Below are positions 1 to 11,599 of a stretch of DNA of 64,000 bases, in pieces. This DNA comes from Pseudorasbora parva (lineage: Eukaryota; Chordata; Actinopteri; Cypriniformes; Gobionidae): contig NC_090178.1 in the NCBI RefSeq assembly GCF_024679245.1, positions 14,946,861-15,010,860 of the forward strand, in the 5' to 3' direction. Below the pieces are notes generated by a model, which had not been told where the DNA came from, did not search any database, and saw only the letters and a list, made by a program, of their open reading frames with translations. Position 1 is the stretch's first letter; every line of letters starts with the position of its first letter. Made by a program: the position numbers and the translations under genes.

Positions 1-1382
1 GATTTTTTTAAAAATCAGAGACCACCTATAAGTGTGAGTGTGTGAGGGAGGTTTTAGCAAAATACTCACCTCAAAGAATTGCCATGGAAAAAAATATTCA
101 GATTTTACACCTCCAGCCACTTCCTGTTCACGGTTTCACCTCCTAAAAACCCTCGCGGTATGCTAGCATTATGTCCAGGGGTTAGGCTTGAACAATCCGT
201 AACAGCATTCTGGCACCTTTGAATCAAAATAGAACAATTATCAGAAACATATTTTTTAGTCTGATCTAGTTTCTGTATTCAAGCCAGTTTTTGTATGATC
301 CAGTACACATGTGCATTAAATTTCATTACATTAAGGATTAAGCATTATGCAATATTCATTTAGCAATATTTTATATTAAGAAATGTACTTTCTGACACTT
401 TTTTGGAGAATTCCCACCTCCAAAATCCCAATTGTCCAAAGCAAAGCAATATCCCTTATTCCTCACAGTAATTTGTGTCAGCTATGGGACTGATATTGCC
501 CTTCTGGGTCCTTACTGGTAATTCTATAGGCAGCCGTCTTTCTATTATGCTTTAATAAGGGCTGTTTTGTATTAATCCTCCCTTGAAACCGCTAGCTAAT
601 GTAGCTACTAGACCCCTATAAAATTCAATAAATGGAGAGCTGTTGCCAAACAAAAAGGAGAACGCATAATCATGATGAAGGTTTTAATTTCGTCCACTGC
701 AACAGGCATGGAAGCTTGGCCAAAAGTGACTTTTGTCTCTGCATACCTCTGTCTGGCCATAAAGGGAGCTCAGAGCTCTAGCTAATGTCTTTTAAATATA
801 TGTAACTGTACTCAGCGGCACTGATAAAGAACATATGTTAAAGATCCTTCTGGTAAGACCTGAACTGGAGTCCAGGGGAAGGTGGTGATGGTGCGGTCGA
901 CTCACGGTTTTGACCTCTCATGTGATTACGAGACCTCAAGGCCTCAGCGGAAGATGTGAGGTCTTGTGCGGTTGTCTGACTGAAATAAAACAGCTGACTT
1001 AGTGTGGCGGTGCAGTGGTCATTTGCAAGGAAACTAGCCATGGCGAGGGAAAAGGCGCTAAGAATAATATCGTATGCCCCATAATAATACCGTACCCCAT
1101 TCCAGACCTGCCAAGAAATCTCTCTCCAATGGGAATCACATTGAGCCCATATCCTCCACTGCACCTGCCATATTGAAACCAAGAAGACCAGGCTAACAAA
1201 AAAAAAGCCCATAAATATTATTTTACTCCCTCTTGACTTCAAGGCTAAAAGTGAACATGAACAAAGCCAGGCTTTTAAATTGATAAGAACATAAAAGACG
1301 ACTTCTCTAATTGTGAAAAAAACTATAATGCATTAATACACAACAAAAATTATCGTTCAAATTGAAAATCGAGTGAGCTATA

Positions 1383-1385
<3 letters not shown>
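1..1385. other. intergenic DNA, no supported gene
   Basis: AT-rich single-copy-looking DNA with no recognised element. The one sizeable frame (838-1,242, minus, 134 codons) starts with a hydrophobic stretch resembling a signal anchor (IIFMGFFFVSLVFLVSIW), followed by no domain I recognise. Without splice signals or a homologue I do not call it a gene. Confidence 0.5.

Positions 1386-1443
<58 letters not shown>
1386..1443. repeat. (TG)29 microsatellite
   Basis: Uninterrupted GT dinucleotide run of about 58 bp directly followed by tttaaatac. Confidence 0.98.
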
Positions 1444-1446
<3 letters not shown>

Positions 1447-1451
1447 AAATA

Positions 1452-1835
1452 CAACAGTGCTGTCACGGAACAGAAGGATGCAAACAAATAACTAGTGTAA
1501 AAACACATTTTATTGAGCAGAGGTACGGATAATGACAGGGATGCAGACTGGTGAGTAGAAATCAGAATGAATAGAATGATATGATAATACCTACCTAACT
1601 GTTCTTTTGATGCGGATGACTGGAGGGTAAACAGACCACGAGAAGATGACGGCTGGCAGAAGACGGATAAGCATTTTGTTAGCAGGCAGAGTCTTTATAG
1701 TGTTCATAAGGACGAGACCAGACAAGGGAGTGAAGGAGAAGTGTCTCTTTATAGTGAGTGCTGATGATGAGGTGCAGGTGCAGTGAATCAGAATTCAGGG
1801 CGAGTGAATGAGTGGAAGGGAGCGTGCTGATCTAC
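1452..1835. repeat. probable interspersed repeat of a cyprinid family
   Basis: The composition and phrasing (acacattttattgagcag, followed by dispersed gag/gtg-rich stretches and tctttatagtg twice) resemble a dispersed cyprinid repeat also suggested at 47,868-48,155. The family assignment is from memory and the boundaries are approximate. Confidence 0.35.
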
Positions 1836-1836
1836 A

Positions 1837-2105
1837 TTTACATTTAATCATTTAGCAGACGCTTTTATCCAAAGCGACTTACAAAAGAGGAGAGCAATAA
1901 AATCAACTAAACAAACAAGGGCAACGGCATACAAGTGCTGTAAGTTAATCGAACAGTACACCTTTTTTTTTTTTTTTTAATAAACAGATGCCAGATGCTA
2001 CTGGAAAAGATGTCTCTTAAGATGTTTTTTGAAAATGGCTACAGACTTAGCTCCTTGAATTGAGATTCCACCAGGTGGGAAGGTTCAAGGAAAAGGTCAT
2101 AGACA
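1837..2105. repeat. SINE/LINE-associated teleost repeat with conserved core
   Basis: Contains the very common teleost core AGCAGACGCTTTTATCCAAA followed by GCGACTTACA (1,855-1,884). Then comes a segment (about 1,990-2,100) with aagatgttttttgaaaatgg and ccaccaggtggga, of the kind that sits beside L2-like retrotransposon copies in fish. A T-run lies at 1,963-1,978. A weaker copy of the core (gcagacacttttatccaaat) is at 33,979-33,998. Confidence 0.6.
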
Positions 2106-3545
2106 GTAAAAGAAATGGACAGAGCTATCCCATTGACTTCAACGGCGGAAAAATGAGGCAAATCAGAGGCACTCTCTTCCTGATGGCTGAGCGAACTGCG
2201 CAGGCTCAGACTGAGCTTGACGACGTAGATGTGACATAAGCAACCTGTCTGACAGTTGTAGGTCTTCTAGTAGTTGTGGAAAGTGAAATCTGAATCATGT
2301 TGTTTAAATATTTTCTCCCGTTGCTTTTGGCTCACTATCAGCTTCTCCCCAGTCTTCTCCCTTGACTTTATCGGACTTTATGTTTCCACGTCCCCCCGAC
2401 TGCCTCATAGACAGTAAAATATTGTTTCTGAGCGTCTCCTCAGGTCTATATGGTAATTTCTCTACTGTGCAACAGAGTCGCGTTGGTTATGACGCAATCG
2501 TTAGCCTAGTTTTACAACAACAGCTTCTACGGGGCGATAGTATAAGATACAAGGTAATGGAGCCTTTTATGCATTGTTGTGTTTCTTTATAAATAAACAA
2601 TGGACAAATGGAGTCTTTAAACGCTTCAGATGTAAAGTTATTCACTGTCAAAGTGACTCAAAAATGAATGGGAGTCAATGGGATGCTAACAGCAGGAGAT
2701 GGCTTGGTTAGCAATGGCCGCCCCTACGGGTGGAACGCTTTCCGAGTGCTAGAGTACCCCCTTGGAAAAGGTGTGTGAGAGTGATTTCATGCTAGCCTAG
2801 AAATCTAGACGCACCCTAGCGGCAGCAAATCTAATCTGCAGCGAGTGTCATCTAGCAACTCTCAATAAAGGGAATGCATCGACGTCACTTTCCCGCCGTG
2901 ACACGCTCCCTCAGCCGGGGCTGAGTGGCAGAAGAGCGGCTGCCTGACTGGTCCTTACAACTTACCAAAGATTCATTGATCCATGGATAATGATATGCAG
3001 CCAGGAATCGTGTTTTCCTGACATTTTTAGGAGCCTGATTTCGACATGGATGTTTATAACTGCCATTCATCACATTTTTCGAGTGAACCCGCATGTATAT
3101 GTGGATGGGTCAGTGTTTTGAAGCGTGTAGTGGTGCTAATATACTTTATATTCACTAAAAGCTATCACTCATATAATAAACGCACTCTCACAAAGTTCCA
3201 CAGTGACGTTGGTATACAATGAATCTCTTATTTTCACAATGTCTGCACTTACAGAGGATTGACGCGTGTGTTAACTGAACTCAGCGCCTGGATAAACACT
3301 CGAGCGGTGAGTGATTCTAAATTCAACACCTGAGATTGGCCAATTCCGTTGTAGAAGTCTACAAATATTGTCTGTGATCGGCTACATTACTCACCGAGGC
3401 GAAAACACGTTGGAAATGTAATCATTTGACGAGTGCAAACACACTGGATCTTTTGCTAGCTCCTTTTTGCTGATAATATGCAATTATTATTATTTTTTTA
3501 ATTAATTATAAGGATTACAGATCACAGACAAGCAGTTATGGGCAG
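2106..3545. repeat. mosaic of dispersed non-coding repeats
   Basis: Two segments look like repeat consensus rather than unique DNA. At 2,640-2,780 the text includes aatgaatgggagtcaatggg and ggccgcccctacgggtgg. At 2,795-3,450 it begins gaaatctagacgcaccctag and contains several CpG-containing promoter-like stretches. Frames at 2,362-2,592 (plus) and 2,885-3,094 (minus) have no recognisable domain. The family is not identified. Confidence 0.4.
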
Positions 3546-3549
3546 CTTT

Positions 3550-4115
3550 TCACTCTAAAAGCAGAAGCAGCAGCAGGTGGCAGTGGTTTGAGTGAGAAAA
3601 TGACACGCTATTATCAGGTCCATCTCTAGTCCGGAACAGCGATGTCCATGCGGTCCGTGGACAAGCCTCCCCCTAACCCCCTTCTGGCGCCGGGCCTGGT
3701 TTTGTGTGTTTTCGCTGCATTTGCGCTGTAAACCATTGCTGCCTCTCAGTCTGTTTGCCAATCAGTGGGGTGTAACACAGTCGCTCCAGCTGACGATGAC
3801 GTCACTGGCATTCCCTCTATACACTTCTTAGCTGTAAACACCAAACTCTGGTCGGGCCAATCACATCGTGTATAGAGTCGGTGGGCGGGGCTTAACATAA
3901 TTGCGGCAGAGTTGCGCTTGCATGCTACTAGTAAACACTAAAACTAGCGAACAGCGGTCTTTCGAATCAGCTTTGACCGTGACTCTGGAGGACTTGGAGT
4001 TAAGCTTTTCTCTGAGAAAAGAACAAGGAACGGCACTGAAGTCATTCTTAAGAAGGGAAGATGGGTTCAGAGTTTTGCCGACTGGATACAGCGTTCCAAC
4101 TAGCTCTGCTTCACC
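3550..4115 (+). pseudogene. RecQ-helicase-like repeat fragment (truncated)
   Basis: The plus-strand frame from 3,901 contains LEDLELSFSLRKEQGTALKS followed by FLRREDGFRVLPTGY. This resembles the start of the RecQ/DEAD-type helicase domain encoded by a high-copy repeat family in cyprinids: a Gln-motif region, then the beginning of Walker A (LPTGYGKS in intact copies). Here the Walker A breaks off after LPTGY and the sequence becomes unrelated. The upstream DNA (gtcgggccaatcacatcgtg, tcggtgggcggggcttaaca) looks like the promoter end of the same repeat. It is a dead 5' fragment. The family identity is from memory. Confidence 0.5.
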
Positions 4116-4149
4116 TTTGTTGCTCTGGCTGGTTGTAGCGCTATTCAAT

Positions 4150-5150
4150 TGTGTGCACAAGGTGTTTTTCACTTGCAGAACGCAAGCTTCTGGAGGGTTT
4201 GTAAGTCTGAACAAGCAAGTTTAGGTATATTGGTGCAGAGCCGGTGGTTGCTTTGTATAGTGCCTTGAATTTGATGCAAGTGGCCATTGGCAGCCAGTGC
4301 AGTCTGATGAAGAGAGGCGTGACATGCGCTCTCTTCGGCTCGTTAAAGACCACTCTCGCCGCTGCATTCTGGATCAGCTGCAAGGGTTTGATAGTGCTTG
4401 CTGGAAGGCCAGGTAGAAGAGCATTACAATAGTCCAGTCTGGAGAGAACAAGAGCTTGGACCAGGAGTAGAGCAGCCTGTTCTGATAGGAAGGGTCTAAT
4501 CTTCAGGACCGGGCTGTTGCAGTAATGTGGTCATGGTCATTGAAGTTTAACTGGTCATCAAACACAACTCCAAGGTTCCTGGCTGTCCTGTCTGGAGTTA
4601 TGGTTGATAAACCAAGCTGAATGGAGAAGTTTTGATGAAGTGCTGGGTTGGTTGAGACCACAAGAAGTTCTGTCTTTGCCAGATTGAGTTAAAGGTGATG
4701 CTCCTTCATCCATCCAGAAATGTCTGTCAGACAGGCAGCGATACGAACACTGACTGTAGGATCATCTGGTTGAAATGAGAAGTAGAGTTGAGTGTCATCA
4801 GCATAGCAGTGATAGGAGAAGCCGTGTTTCTGAATGACAGAACCTAATGATGACATGTAGATGGAGAAGAGAAGTGGTCCAAGCACTGGGGAACTCCAGT
4901 AGCTAGATGATGTGACTTAGACACTTCACCTCTCCATGACACCCTGTAGGACCAACCTGAGAGGTAAAGTATGGTGAACCACTGGAGAGCAGTTCCTGAG
5001 ATAATCATCATCTTAAGAGTTGACAGGAGGATCTGGTGGTTAACTGTGTCAAAAGCAGCAGACAGATCCAGCAAGATGAGTACTGAGGATTTGGAAGCTG
5101 CTTTTGCCAGTCTTAGTGCTTCAGTAAGAGCAGAGTAGAGCAGTCTCAGT
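4150..5150 (-). pseudogene. non-LTR retrotransposon reverse transcriptase remnant (L2/CR1-like)
   Basis: Minus-strand frames give ordered pieces of a LINE reverse transcriptase. LDLSAAFDTVNHQILL is near 5,045. GVPQ comes next (about 4,890). Then [14 protein letters not shown] is followed by the catalytic YADD at 4,794-4,805 ([11 protein letters not shown]). The C-terminal part has LQLIQNAAARVV-like text (starting MQLIQNAAARVVFN), then RLHWLPM and KALYKATTGSAP near 4,380-4,200. The frames are broken at least twice (near 4,885 and 4,690) and stops separate the C-terminal part, so it is inactive. The 5' half (endonuclease) is absent. It abuts the RecQ-like fragment at about 4,120-4,150 in opposite orientation. 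Confidence 0.85.
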
Positions 5151-5534
5151 CACTGGCGACGATGATTGTGACTTGTGACAAGTGCCTCGTAAAAAAACAC
5201 TTTGCACTTCTAAAAAAAAACAACATCATTATACGTGAAGTTACAGAAATTACATCACCCACCCAAAGGATTAATAATTCTTGAGGTCCTATTCATACCC
5301 ACAGATGGATATTTAGTCCATTACACTTTTTTTTATTATTGTTAAGGTTAGTCTGAGAATAGATCGGTAGAGACATAAAGTTTATTTGATTGAAACATTA
5401 TTTAAAAAAACAAAAAAACATGACTGGCCTACATGCAGATGGACGGAAAATACATTTATAAAATCCATAGAGTGTTTATGGATGGATGGAAAACATATTT
5501 ATAGACTTCTTAGAGTGTTGATAGATAGATATGT

Positions 5535-5759
<225 letters not shown>

Positions 5760-6680
5760 TTATAAACGTCCTAGAGTGTTGAGAGATATATAAGAAATTA
5801 TTTGATGTATGTATGGATGGAAAGATTAAAAAAAAAAAAAATTGTCAGTATGAACACCAATTTCCCAAAAGGAATGGGACTCTGGATTATATTTGTGTGA
5901 AAATGAAAATTATTTTGTATGTTTTGGGCATCGATAGCTGACATCTGGTAAAGTTGTAAGCTACACTATACACCAGCAGACACTTTTGGCCAGTAACATC
6001 AGAGCATATACTGTACATCCACCCAGGATCTCTCGCCAAAAAAAGTCATTTTCAGCGAGCGGGCTAATGATCCCAGATTTCCTTTGCCTCGGTGGGCAAC
6101 CAATGCCCCATTACACAGTTATTGAAAACAGCAAATTATTTCAACATTTACTGTGCCGGGCAAAGTTATTAATCCGGCGATGCAATGTCATAACTTCCAT
6201 TTACAGCATCTGCTTTGGAACAAATGTGTCATTCAGGCAGCAAACGTTCTGTACATGACAGAATGATGAGAGGGAAATCGCACTGCGCGAGAATGAAGAC
6301 CACTGGCACTCAGGCCTCACAAACAGCATTTCCTGTTTGTGGTTCCACTTGTTCAGTCTTTGAAGTCTGCCATAATAATAGAACCAAATGGAGCTAATGA
6401 AAACGCACTCCGTCAGATTAAAAGGAAGCCGTAGACTCAACTAGACCAGAACCTCATACCACAGGCAAACACACACACCAGGAACATACAGACAACCTCA
6501 GTATGATACGCTGCCTTTATGGCGCTGCCGCATAGTTTACAGAAGTGGTTTTATGATGAAAAGAGAATCGAAAAATGGCAAGAGGAAATGGGCAACGCAA
6601 ACGTCTGATGTGTGGACAGGCATTAGATACCATAGCATTAGCATGTGCAGTGTGTCTTGGTCCTGGGTAGTGGGTACAAA
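5760..6680. other. intergenic DNA, no gene; possible conserved non-coding stretch
   Basis: Contains an A-run (5,828-5,841) and then about 450 bp (5,945-6,400) of balanced composition without any repeat signature. Several unrelated short frames occur on both strands, none with a domain. Such text in a developmental-gene desert could be a conserved enhancer, but that cannot be shown without alignment. Confidence 0.3.
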
Positions 6681-6765
6681 GGATTACTTCACCCAAAAAT
6701 AAACATTCTGTCATCATTTACTCACCCCTAAGTTGCTCCAAGCCTAGCTTTCTTCTGTGTTGCAT
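6680..6765. repeat. fragment of a common cyprinid palindromic miniature element
   Basis: Reads ggattacttcacccaaaaat, then attctgtcatcatttactca and cccctaagttgctcca, which is the start of a very widespread fish palindromic miniature transposon. Longer or different pieces are at 36,470-36,600, 38,430-38,520 and 58,292-58,575. Confidence 0.65.
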
Positions 6766-6929
6766 TTTTCTCATTCAGTCACCGCTGATAGCACACGGAG
6801 CTTTCAAAATTCAAAAGGGATGCAAAAGTTTCATAAAAAACATGATAAAGGTTATCTGAACAGTTTATATGCTATATTTCCACTGTATTCAAATAGGAAC
6901 AAAAAATGTTTTTTTACTGATATTATGTT

Positions 6930-7860
6930 GCCCTAGTGCAACAAAAATATCACAGGAATTTCCCCAGGAACTATGGACTTTGGAATGCTACTCGGTGTGT
7001 TTCGACCGCAGGAACCGGGGTCTAAATGAAGTTTCAGGTAAAAATTTCCCCCTCAAAACGGCCCTGCTCACAAAGTAGTTCTTTTTTAAAGTTTAGGAAC
7101 TTTCTGAGGTTGGACTTGGGTGCTGAACATGCTGATTGGTTGAGCTTGCCCAGCATTTTATTTCAACTCAAGTCAGTTGCGGTGCATGCAGTAAGGATTT
7201 TTGCTATTCAAATCAACAATGAAGTTTAAAAATACGAACGATGGACCGACGACGAGGTTCAGGCTTCATTAAATATATTTGCATAAGTCGAAATCCAGTG
7301 GGCTCTGGAAAGTCACGTGCAATCCTACGTCTGGGGTGGGGGGTTCCTGGGACAAATTGTTCAGGTGGAAACAAGGCTTAGTCCAGTGATGTAGGTCTGT
7401 GCACGACTTTCCAGAGCCCACTGGATTTCTTCCTCCGCAAATACACTTAATAATAGTCCATATGTCGTATTTTTTAAACTCCATTATTGATGCGCATAGC
7501 AAAAACTCTTACTGTACACACCATAACTGACTTTTAGGTTTAAATAAAGTACTTTTTGTTATGCCACAATCACCGCTTCTGCTTCTTCCAGTCAAGCGTG
7601 TGTGGGGTAACGCAGCGTTGTTTTATTATATTAGATACATTTGAGTGTTTTGAAAATAATGTTATAACATGTGCGTATGCTCTGCGGCTGCTATGAGACA
7701 CTTGTTGCAAACTCCAGTAAGCTATCGATATTAGAATATCATATTAATAATTGCTGGATGGCTTGTGTTGCTAAATGGCATGCAATTAATTTCAAAACAT
7801 ATTGTATGATGGAGAAAATGCTGTATTACTGTACAATAATTATTTTTCAGTCTATAAATA
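6930..7860. repeat. dispersed cyprinid repeat containing a 25-bp perfect hairpin
   Basis: The segment starting near cacaggaatttccccaggaa and running through ctcggtgtgtttcgaccgca and cctgctcacaaagtagttct matches my memory of a dispersed cyprinid repeat. Within it, 7,290-7,314 and 7,405-7,429 form a perfect 25-bp inverted repeat. The right part (about 7,560-7,740) recurs at 49,852-50,000. Confidence 0.5.
7290..7429. repeat. inverted repeat, 25-bp perfect arms, 90-nt loop
   Basis: The left arm (7,290-7,314) begins gaaatccagtgggctctgga. The right arm (7,405-7,429) is its exact reverse complement, ending ccagagcccactggatttc. The 90-nt spacer is not symmetric. Confidence 0.95.
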
Positions 7861-7861
7861 T

Positions 7862-8045
7862 TAGGGCTGGATGATTAATCAGAATCGATCTCCAAATTGG
7901 CTTATGTGCGATTATGAAAGTGTAAAGGCTGCGATTTTAATTAAATAAATATACGCCCAGCGTGTTAGTGAAGAGCTGCTCTGTGATCAGTAGTGAGCGC
8001 TGTTACGTCTGAAAGCACTGCAAGTTTGCTTGGAAAAAAAAGAAG
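7862..8045. repeat. dispersed repeat (gggctggatgattaatc type)
   Basis: Starts ttagggctggatgattaatc and passes through gcgattttaatt and tgatcagtagtgagcgctgt. This wording is typical of a widely dispersed cyprinid repeat. No coding frame. Confidence 0.5.
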
Positions 8046-8670
8046 ACAAAAAAGACGTTTAATAACCACGTTTTTAACTCGTCAGTCAAGTATTTGAAAT
8101 GTCCCATTTGTGAGCTGATGTGGCTTCACAGCATGAGGCAGACAATGTATATTCTATATCTTATATATGCGTATATATAAATTACTATAAATTATATATA
8201 TTACTTCTCTCTGGGGTATGTTGAGTTTTCTGCAGGGCGCCCTCTGGCTTCCAGTATGAATAAAACATGAGTGTGTTTATCACCCAGCAGGGCTCACTCC
8301 ATCCTTTTTTGGGTAAAAAAAAAAGGAAAAATATTACTTCTCTCTAAATAAATGTATATGACAATCCATTATTTTCCCCCACAGTGGATGCCTAAGAGGC
8401 TCATATTTCATATTAAAGATGTAGACTTGTTCTTGGTTTTGCATACCTCCTGACAAAAATGAAGAAATTGATATCACAGATAAAAAAAAAAAAAACAGAT
8501 TTTTGTATTAATATTTTTATTAATATATTATAATAAATCCTTAGGCCTTTCTAGTGATTTTTAGTCATAAGCTGTCTGCATGTAAACAGGTAACCCTGCA
8601 GTTTTTTGTAAAATACGTTTTCTGTAAAATAATATATAATATATATAATAATTTATATATAATATAAATA

Positions 8671-8719
<49 letters not shown>

Positions 8720-9390
8720 TATTAATAATAATAATAATGCATTCGATTTATAAAGCGCTTTACATATTAATATTATTTTTATTATTATTATTATCATTCA
8801 ACTTTTTATTTCAGACTCATGGTCCATTTAGAGACACAGACATAGCATGCAGCATATATTAATTTTTTTTATTTTAAATAATAAATAAATAAATCATACA
8901 TTAAATAATATATTTATTTATAAAATAAAATAAAAAACCTACAATACAGCATTACTATAAAAACCACTTATACCAATGATTCCACAGTGATGATTGGTAT
9001 CGTATGGCACTAAACCACGGATTAACTATAGCAGCATAACAATGCTGTTCTGGGAGTCATTAAGGCGACAAATTAATTTGTAGATGAGCCTCCTCAACAA
9101 CGCCTGAAAGGTACCGACCCCTGCATTACAAAACAGGTCACTTGGATTAGAGTACCTGGGTTAATTATTATATTATATTATATTATATTATATTATATTA
9201 TATTATATTATATTATATTATATTATATTATATTATATTATATTATATTATATTATATTATATTATTATTTTGTTATATTTATTCACAAATACTCTTTTT
9301 TTTTATATATAATGAACAATCTAAACCATAGTTATTGTAATAGTAATTTCTTAAGTGACCACGTGGCGGCGAGTGTCGCAACTCTCTTTC
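8046..9390. other. AT-rich intergenic DNA with simple repeats
   Basis: Contains (AAT)n at 8,674-8,740 and (TTA/ATT) runs at 8,770-8,795. A pentanucleotide array is listed separately. No gene seen. The 8,561-8,797 minus frame is a poly-Tyr/Ile translation of the AAT array. Confidence 0.7.
9172..9270. repeat. (TATTA)n pentanucleotide microsatellite
   Basis: About 18 tandem copies of TATTA, ending in ttattatttt. Confidence 0.97.
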
Positions 9391-9393
9391 CCG

Positions 9394-9545
9394 TTCAAGG
9401 AACTCGAGCTGCGTCACCGCTCTGGGAACGCCTCTGCGTGATTGCGTCGTGAAGCAAGTATGTAATCAGTCCAATGGAGAGACGGAACGTCATAGGCGGG
9501 TGACGTCATCGACCCGGAAACTATAAAGCCTGCCGGCAGACACAC
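9394..9545 (+). repeat. DIRS left inverted terminal repeat
   Basis: From about 9,408 to 9,545 it is the reverse complement, with scattered mismatches, of 12,544-12,681. Shared landmarks are caccgctctgggaacgcctc, gagagacggaacgtcatagg and cctgccggcagacacac. The outermost bases (gttcaaggaactcgag at 9,393-9,408) instead match the internal complementary region at 12,502-12,536. Confidence 0.93.
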
Positions 9546-9673
9546 GCCCCCAGCTTCTGTTGCCTTCAACAAGCGCTCTATGTTTCATTGTCCAAACTGT
9601 CTCTGTGTTGTGTCTGAGTTCAGACTTTGTTTGTTTTTTCACAAAATACACACATTACTGACAGTGAGAGATT

Positions 9674-10393
9674 ATGGCGAACGAACAGTCGTTCAGAAGG
9701 TGTGTTCCTCCCTGCTCGCGCTTCCTTATGAGCGGGGATACACACCCGATATGCGTTGTTTGTTTGGGTGAACAGCACGTGCAGTTGGCACTCGAGGGTG
9801 CCGGCTGCGAGCATTGTGAGGCTCTGCCTCTCCGCGTGCTGTGATCCCGCCGGGCGCTCTTCGAGGAGGGCGTCCCGGCTCGCGTTCCCCGCGGCACGGG
9901 CCCCGCTGCTGTAGTACATGAGCTCCGATCCTCGGCAGATTTAGCCCTCCTTGCCACTAAGGAGACAGCCGGATGGACTGGCCATTCTATGGCAGCCCTG
10001 GTGGCAACGGAGAGGCATCTTTGGTTAAATCTGACCGAGATCAAGGAGAAGGAGAAAACATTTCTGCTTGATGCGCCGCTGTCTCCTGAGGGCCTGTACG
10101 GTGACGCCATTACTACTGTCACCGACAGGTTCCAGGACGCCAAAAAGCAGGCAGCGGCGCTGAAGCAGTTCCTTCCCCGCAAACCCCAGGCCTCATCTGC
10201 TGCTGTGAGAGAGCAGCAGATGCAGAGTGCTAGCTCCTCCCATCGAGCGCAGCAAAAACAGAGCCTGGCCACCCGTACACCCCCGCAGAAAGGGTGGGGT
10301 GGTGGGCGGCGCTCTCAGGCGCAGCCTTCTAGAGGTAGGACTGATCTGAGGACAGTCATTATCTCGAAGAAGGCTGCGTCGAAAAAGTCCTGA
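9674..10393 (+). pseudogene. DIRS Gag-like ORF with an in-frame TGA and shortened middle
   Basis: The ATG at 9,674 opens a frame with a zinc-finger-like Cys/His spacing (CVVC...EQH...CEHC at about residues 29-50), an in-frame TGA at 9,842-9,844, then RRALFEEG. After a shortened middle it resumes with MAALVATERHLWLNLTEI and LLDAPLSPEGLYGDA, typical of DIRS Gag in fish. The C-terminal part is basic with many Gln/Lys and ends at 10,391-10,393. The TGA lies where a CGA Arg codon would fit the family, a likely CpG transition. It packages nothing now, since the frame is interrupted. Confidence 0.75.
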
Positions 10394-10576
10394 CGCCTGT
10401 GTGGTCAGGACGGTGAGGGTGGTCCCCTCCGGGGGCAGGCGGTGCTTACCTCATCATACGGTACCCTACGGCCCTCGGTGCCCTCACAGGGTCATTCCTC
10501 CAACCCCGCCCGAGCGCCAGGGCGTGAAGGGCTCTAAGGAGGGGAGTGGCGCCATCGAGTCAGTTGTTCCCTGCCG

Positions 10577-11545
10577 GTGCAGAGTACATCAGAGGCCAGC
10601 CTCGAGAGGCTGGTACCCTTAGTAGATTTTGCTGCAGAGTGGGAGAATCTGCCAAATATTTCTCGGTGGGTCCTGCAGTTTATAAAAAAAGGGGTACGCC
10701 ATACAGTTCAGATGGTGGCCACCTCCTTTCAAAGGGGGGAAAGAGTCCCTCTGCCGGACAGAGTCAGGGTTTTACAGCAGGTACTTCATAGTGCCAAAGA
10801 AGGATGGGGGGCTGCGCCCTATTTTAGATCTTCGCGTCCTGAACCGCTCGGTGGCAAAACTCAAGTTCAGGATGCTCACACTCAAACAGATTGTGTCACA
10901 GATCAGGTCCAAGGACTGGTTTGTGACCATAGATCTAAAAGATGCATATTTTCATGTCTCCATCCTTCTGCAGCACTGGAAGTATCTGAGGTTCGCTTTC
11001 GGGGGAGAAGTGTACCAATATCGGGTACTTCCCTTCGGTCTAGCCCTCTCACCCCGCACGTTCAGGAAGTGTGTGGACGCGGCATTAGTCCCTTTGCCCA
11101 TTACATAGACGATTGGTTGTTTCTCGCTCATTCAGCTCGTGTGGCGGCCCAGCATCGAGATTCTGTGCTCGCTCACATGAGGGGGTTGGGGCTGAGGCTC
11201 AACTCCAAGAAGAGCATGCTTTCGCCAGACCAGAGGATCACGTATTTGGTGGTGATTTGGGATTCGGTTTCTATGCGGGCCTGTCTTTCAGAGCCTCGTA
11301 TAGGGTCGATTCTCTCATCAGTCAAGGGGGTGAAGTTAGACCAGTCACTCACTGTAAAGCAGTTCCAGAGACTGTTAGGTCTGATGGCAGCAGCAGCCAA
11401 CGTGATTCCTTGCGGCCTGTTGCACATGAGACCGTTACAGTGGCGGCTCAAGACCAAGGGATATTCCCCGAGGGGAAACCCCTTTCGTGTAATCAAGGTC
11501 ACGCGGCAGTGTCTCCACGCCTTGGTTATATGGAAGGACCCTTAG
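10577..11545 (+). pseudogene. DIRS reverse transcriptase remnant, frame-shifted twice
   Basis: The reverse transcriptase is spread over two frames. The N-terminal lead (about 10,577-10,790) has LPNISRWVLQFIKKGVR. The core is in another frame (10,791-11,108): KKDGGLRPILDLRVLN, DWFVTIDLKDAYFH and the LPFGLALSPRTF motif. The catalytic HYIDDW (11,099-11,116) and the thumb region are back in the first frame to 11,545. So there is a net frame change near 10,790 and a return near 11,095. The conserved Asp residues of the palm (in DLKDAY and YIDD) are present, but no single frame could make the enzyme. Confidence 0.88.
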
Positions 11546-11599
11546 TTTCTGGCCCAAGGCCCGTCCCTGGGGGCACCGTGTCAGCACGTGTCTCTGACA

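Noticed and set aside
9655..10272. 205-codon minus-strand frame
   Set aside because: Antisense shadow of the DIRS Gag-like frame; no domain.
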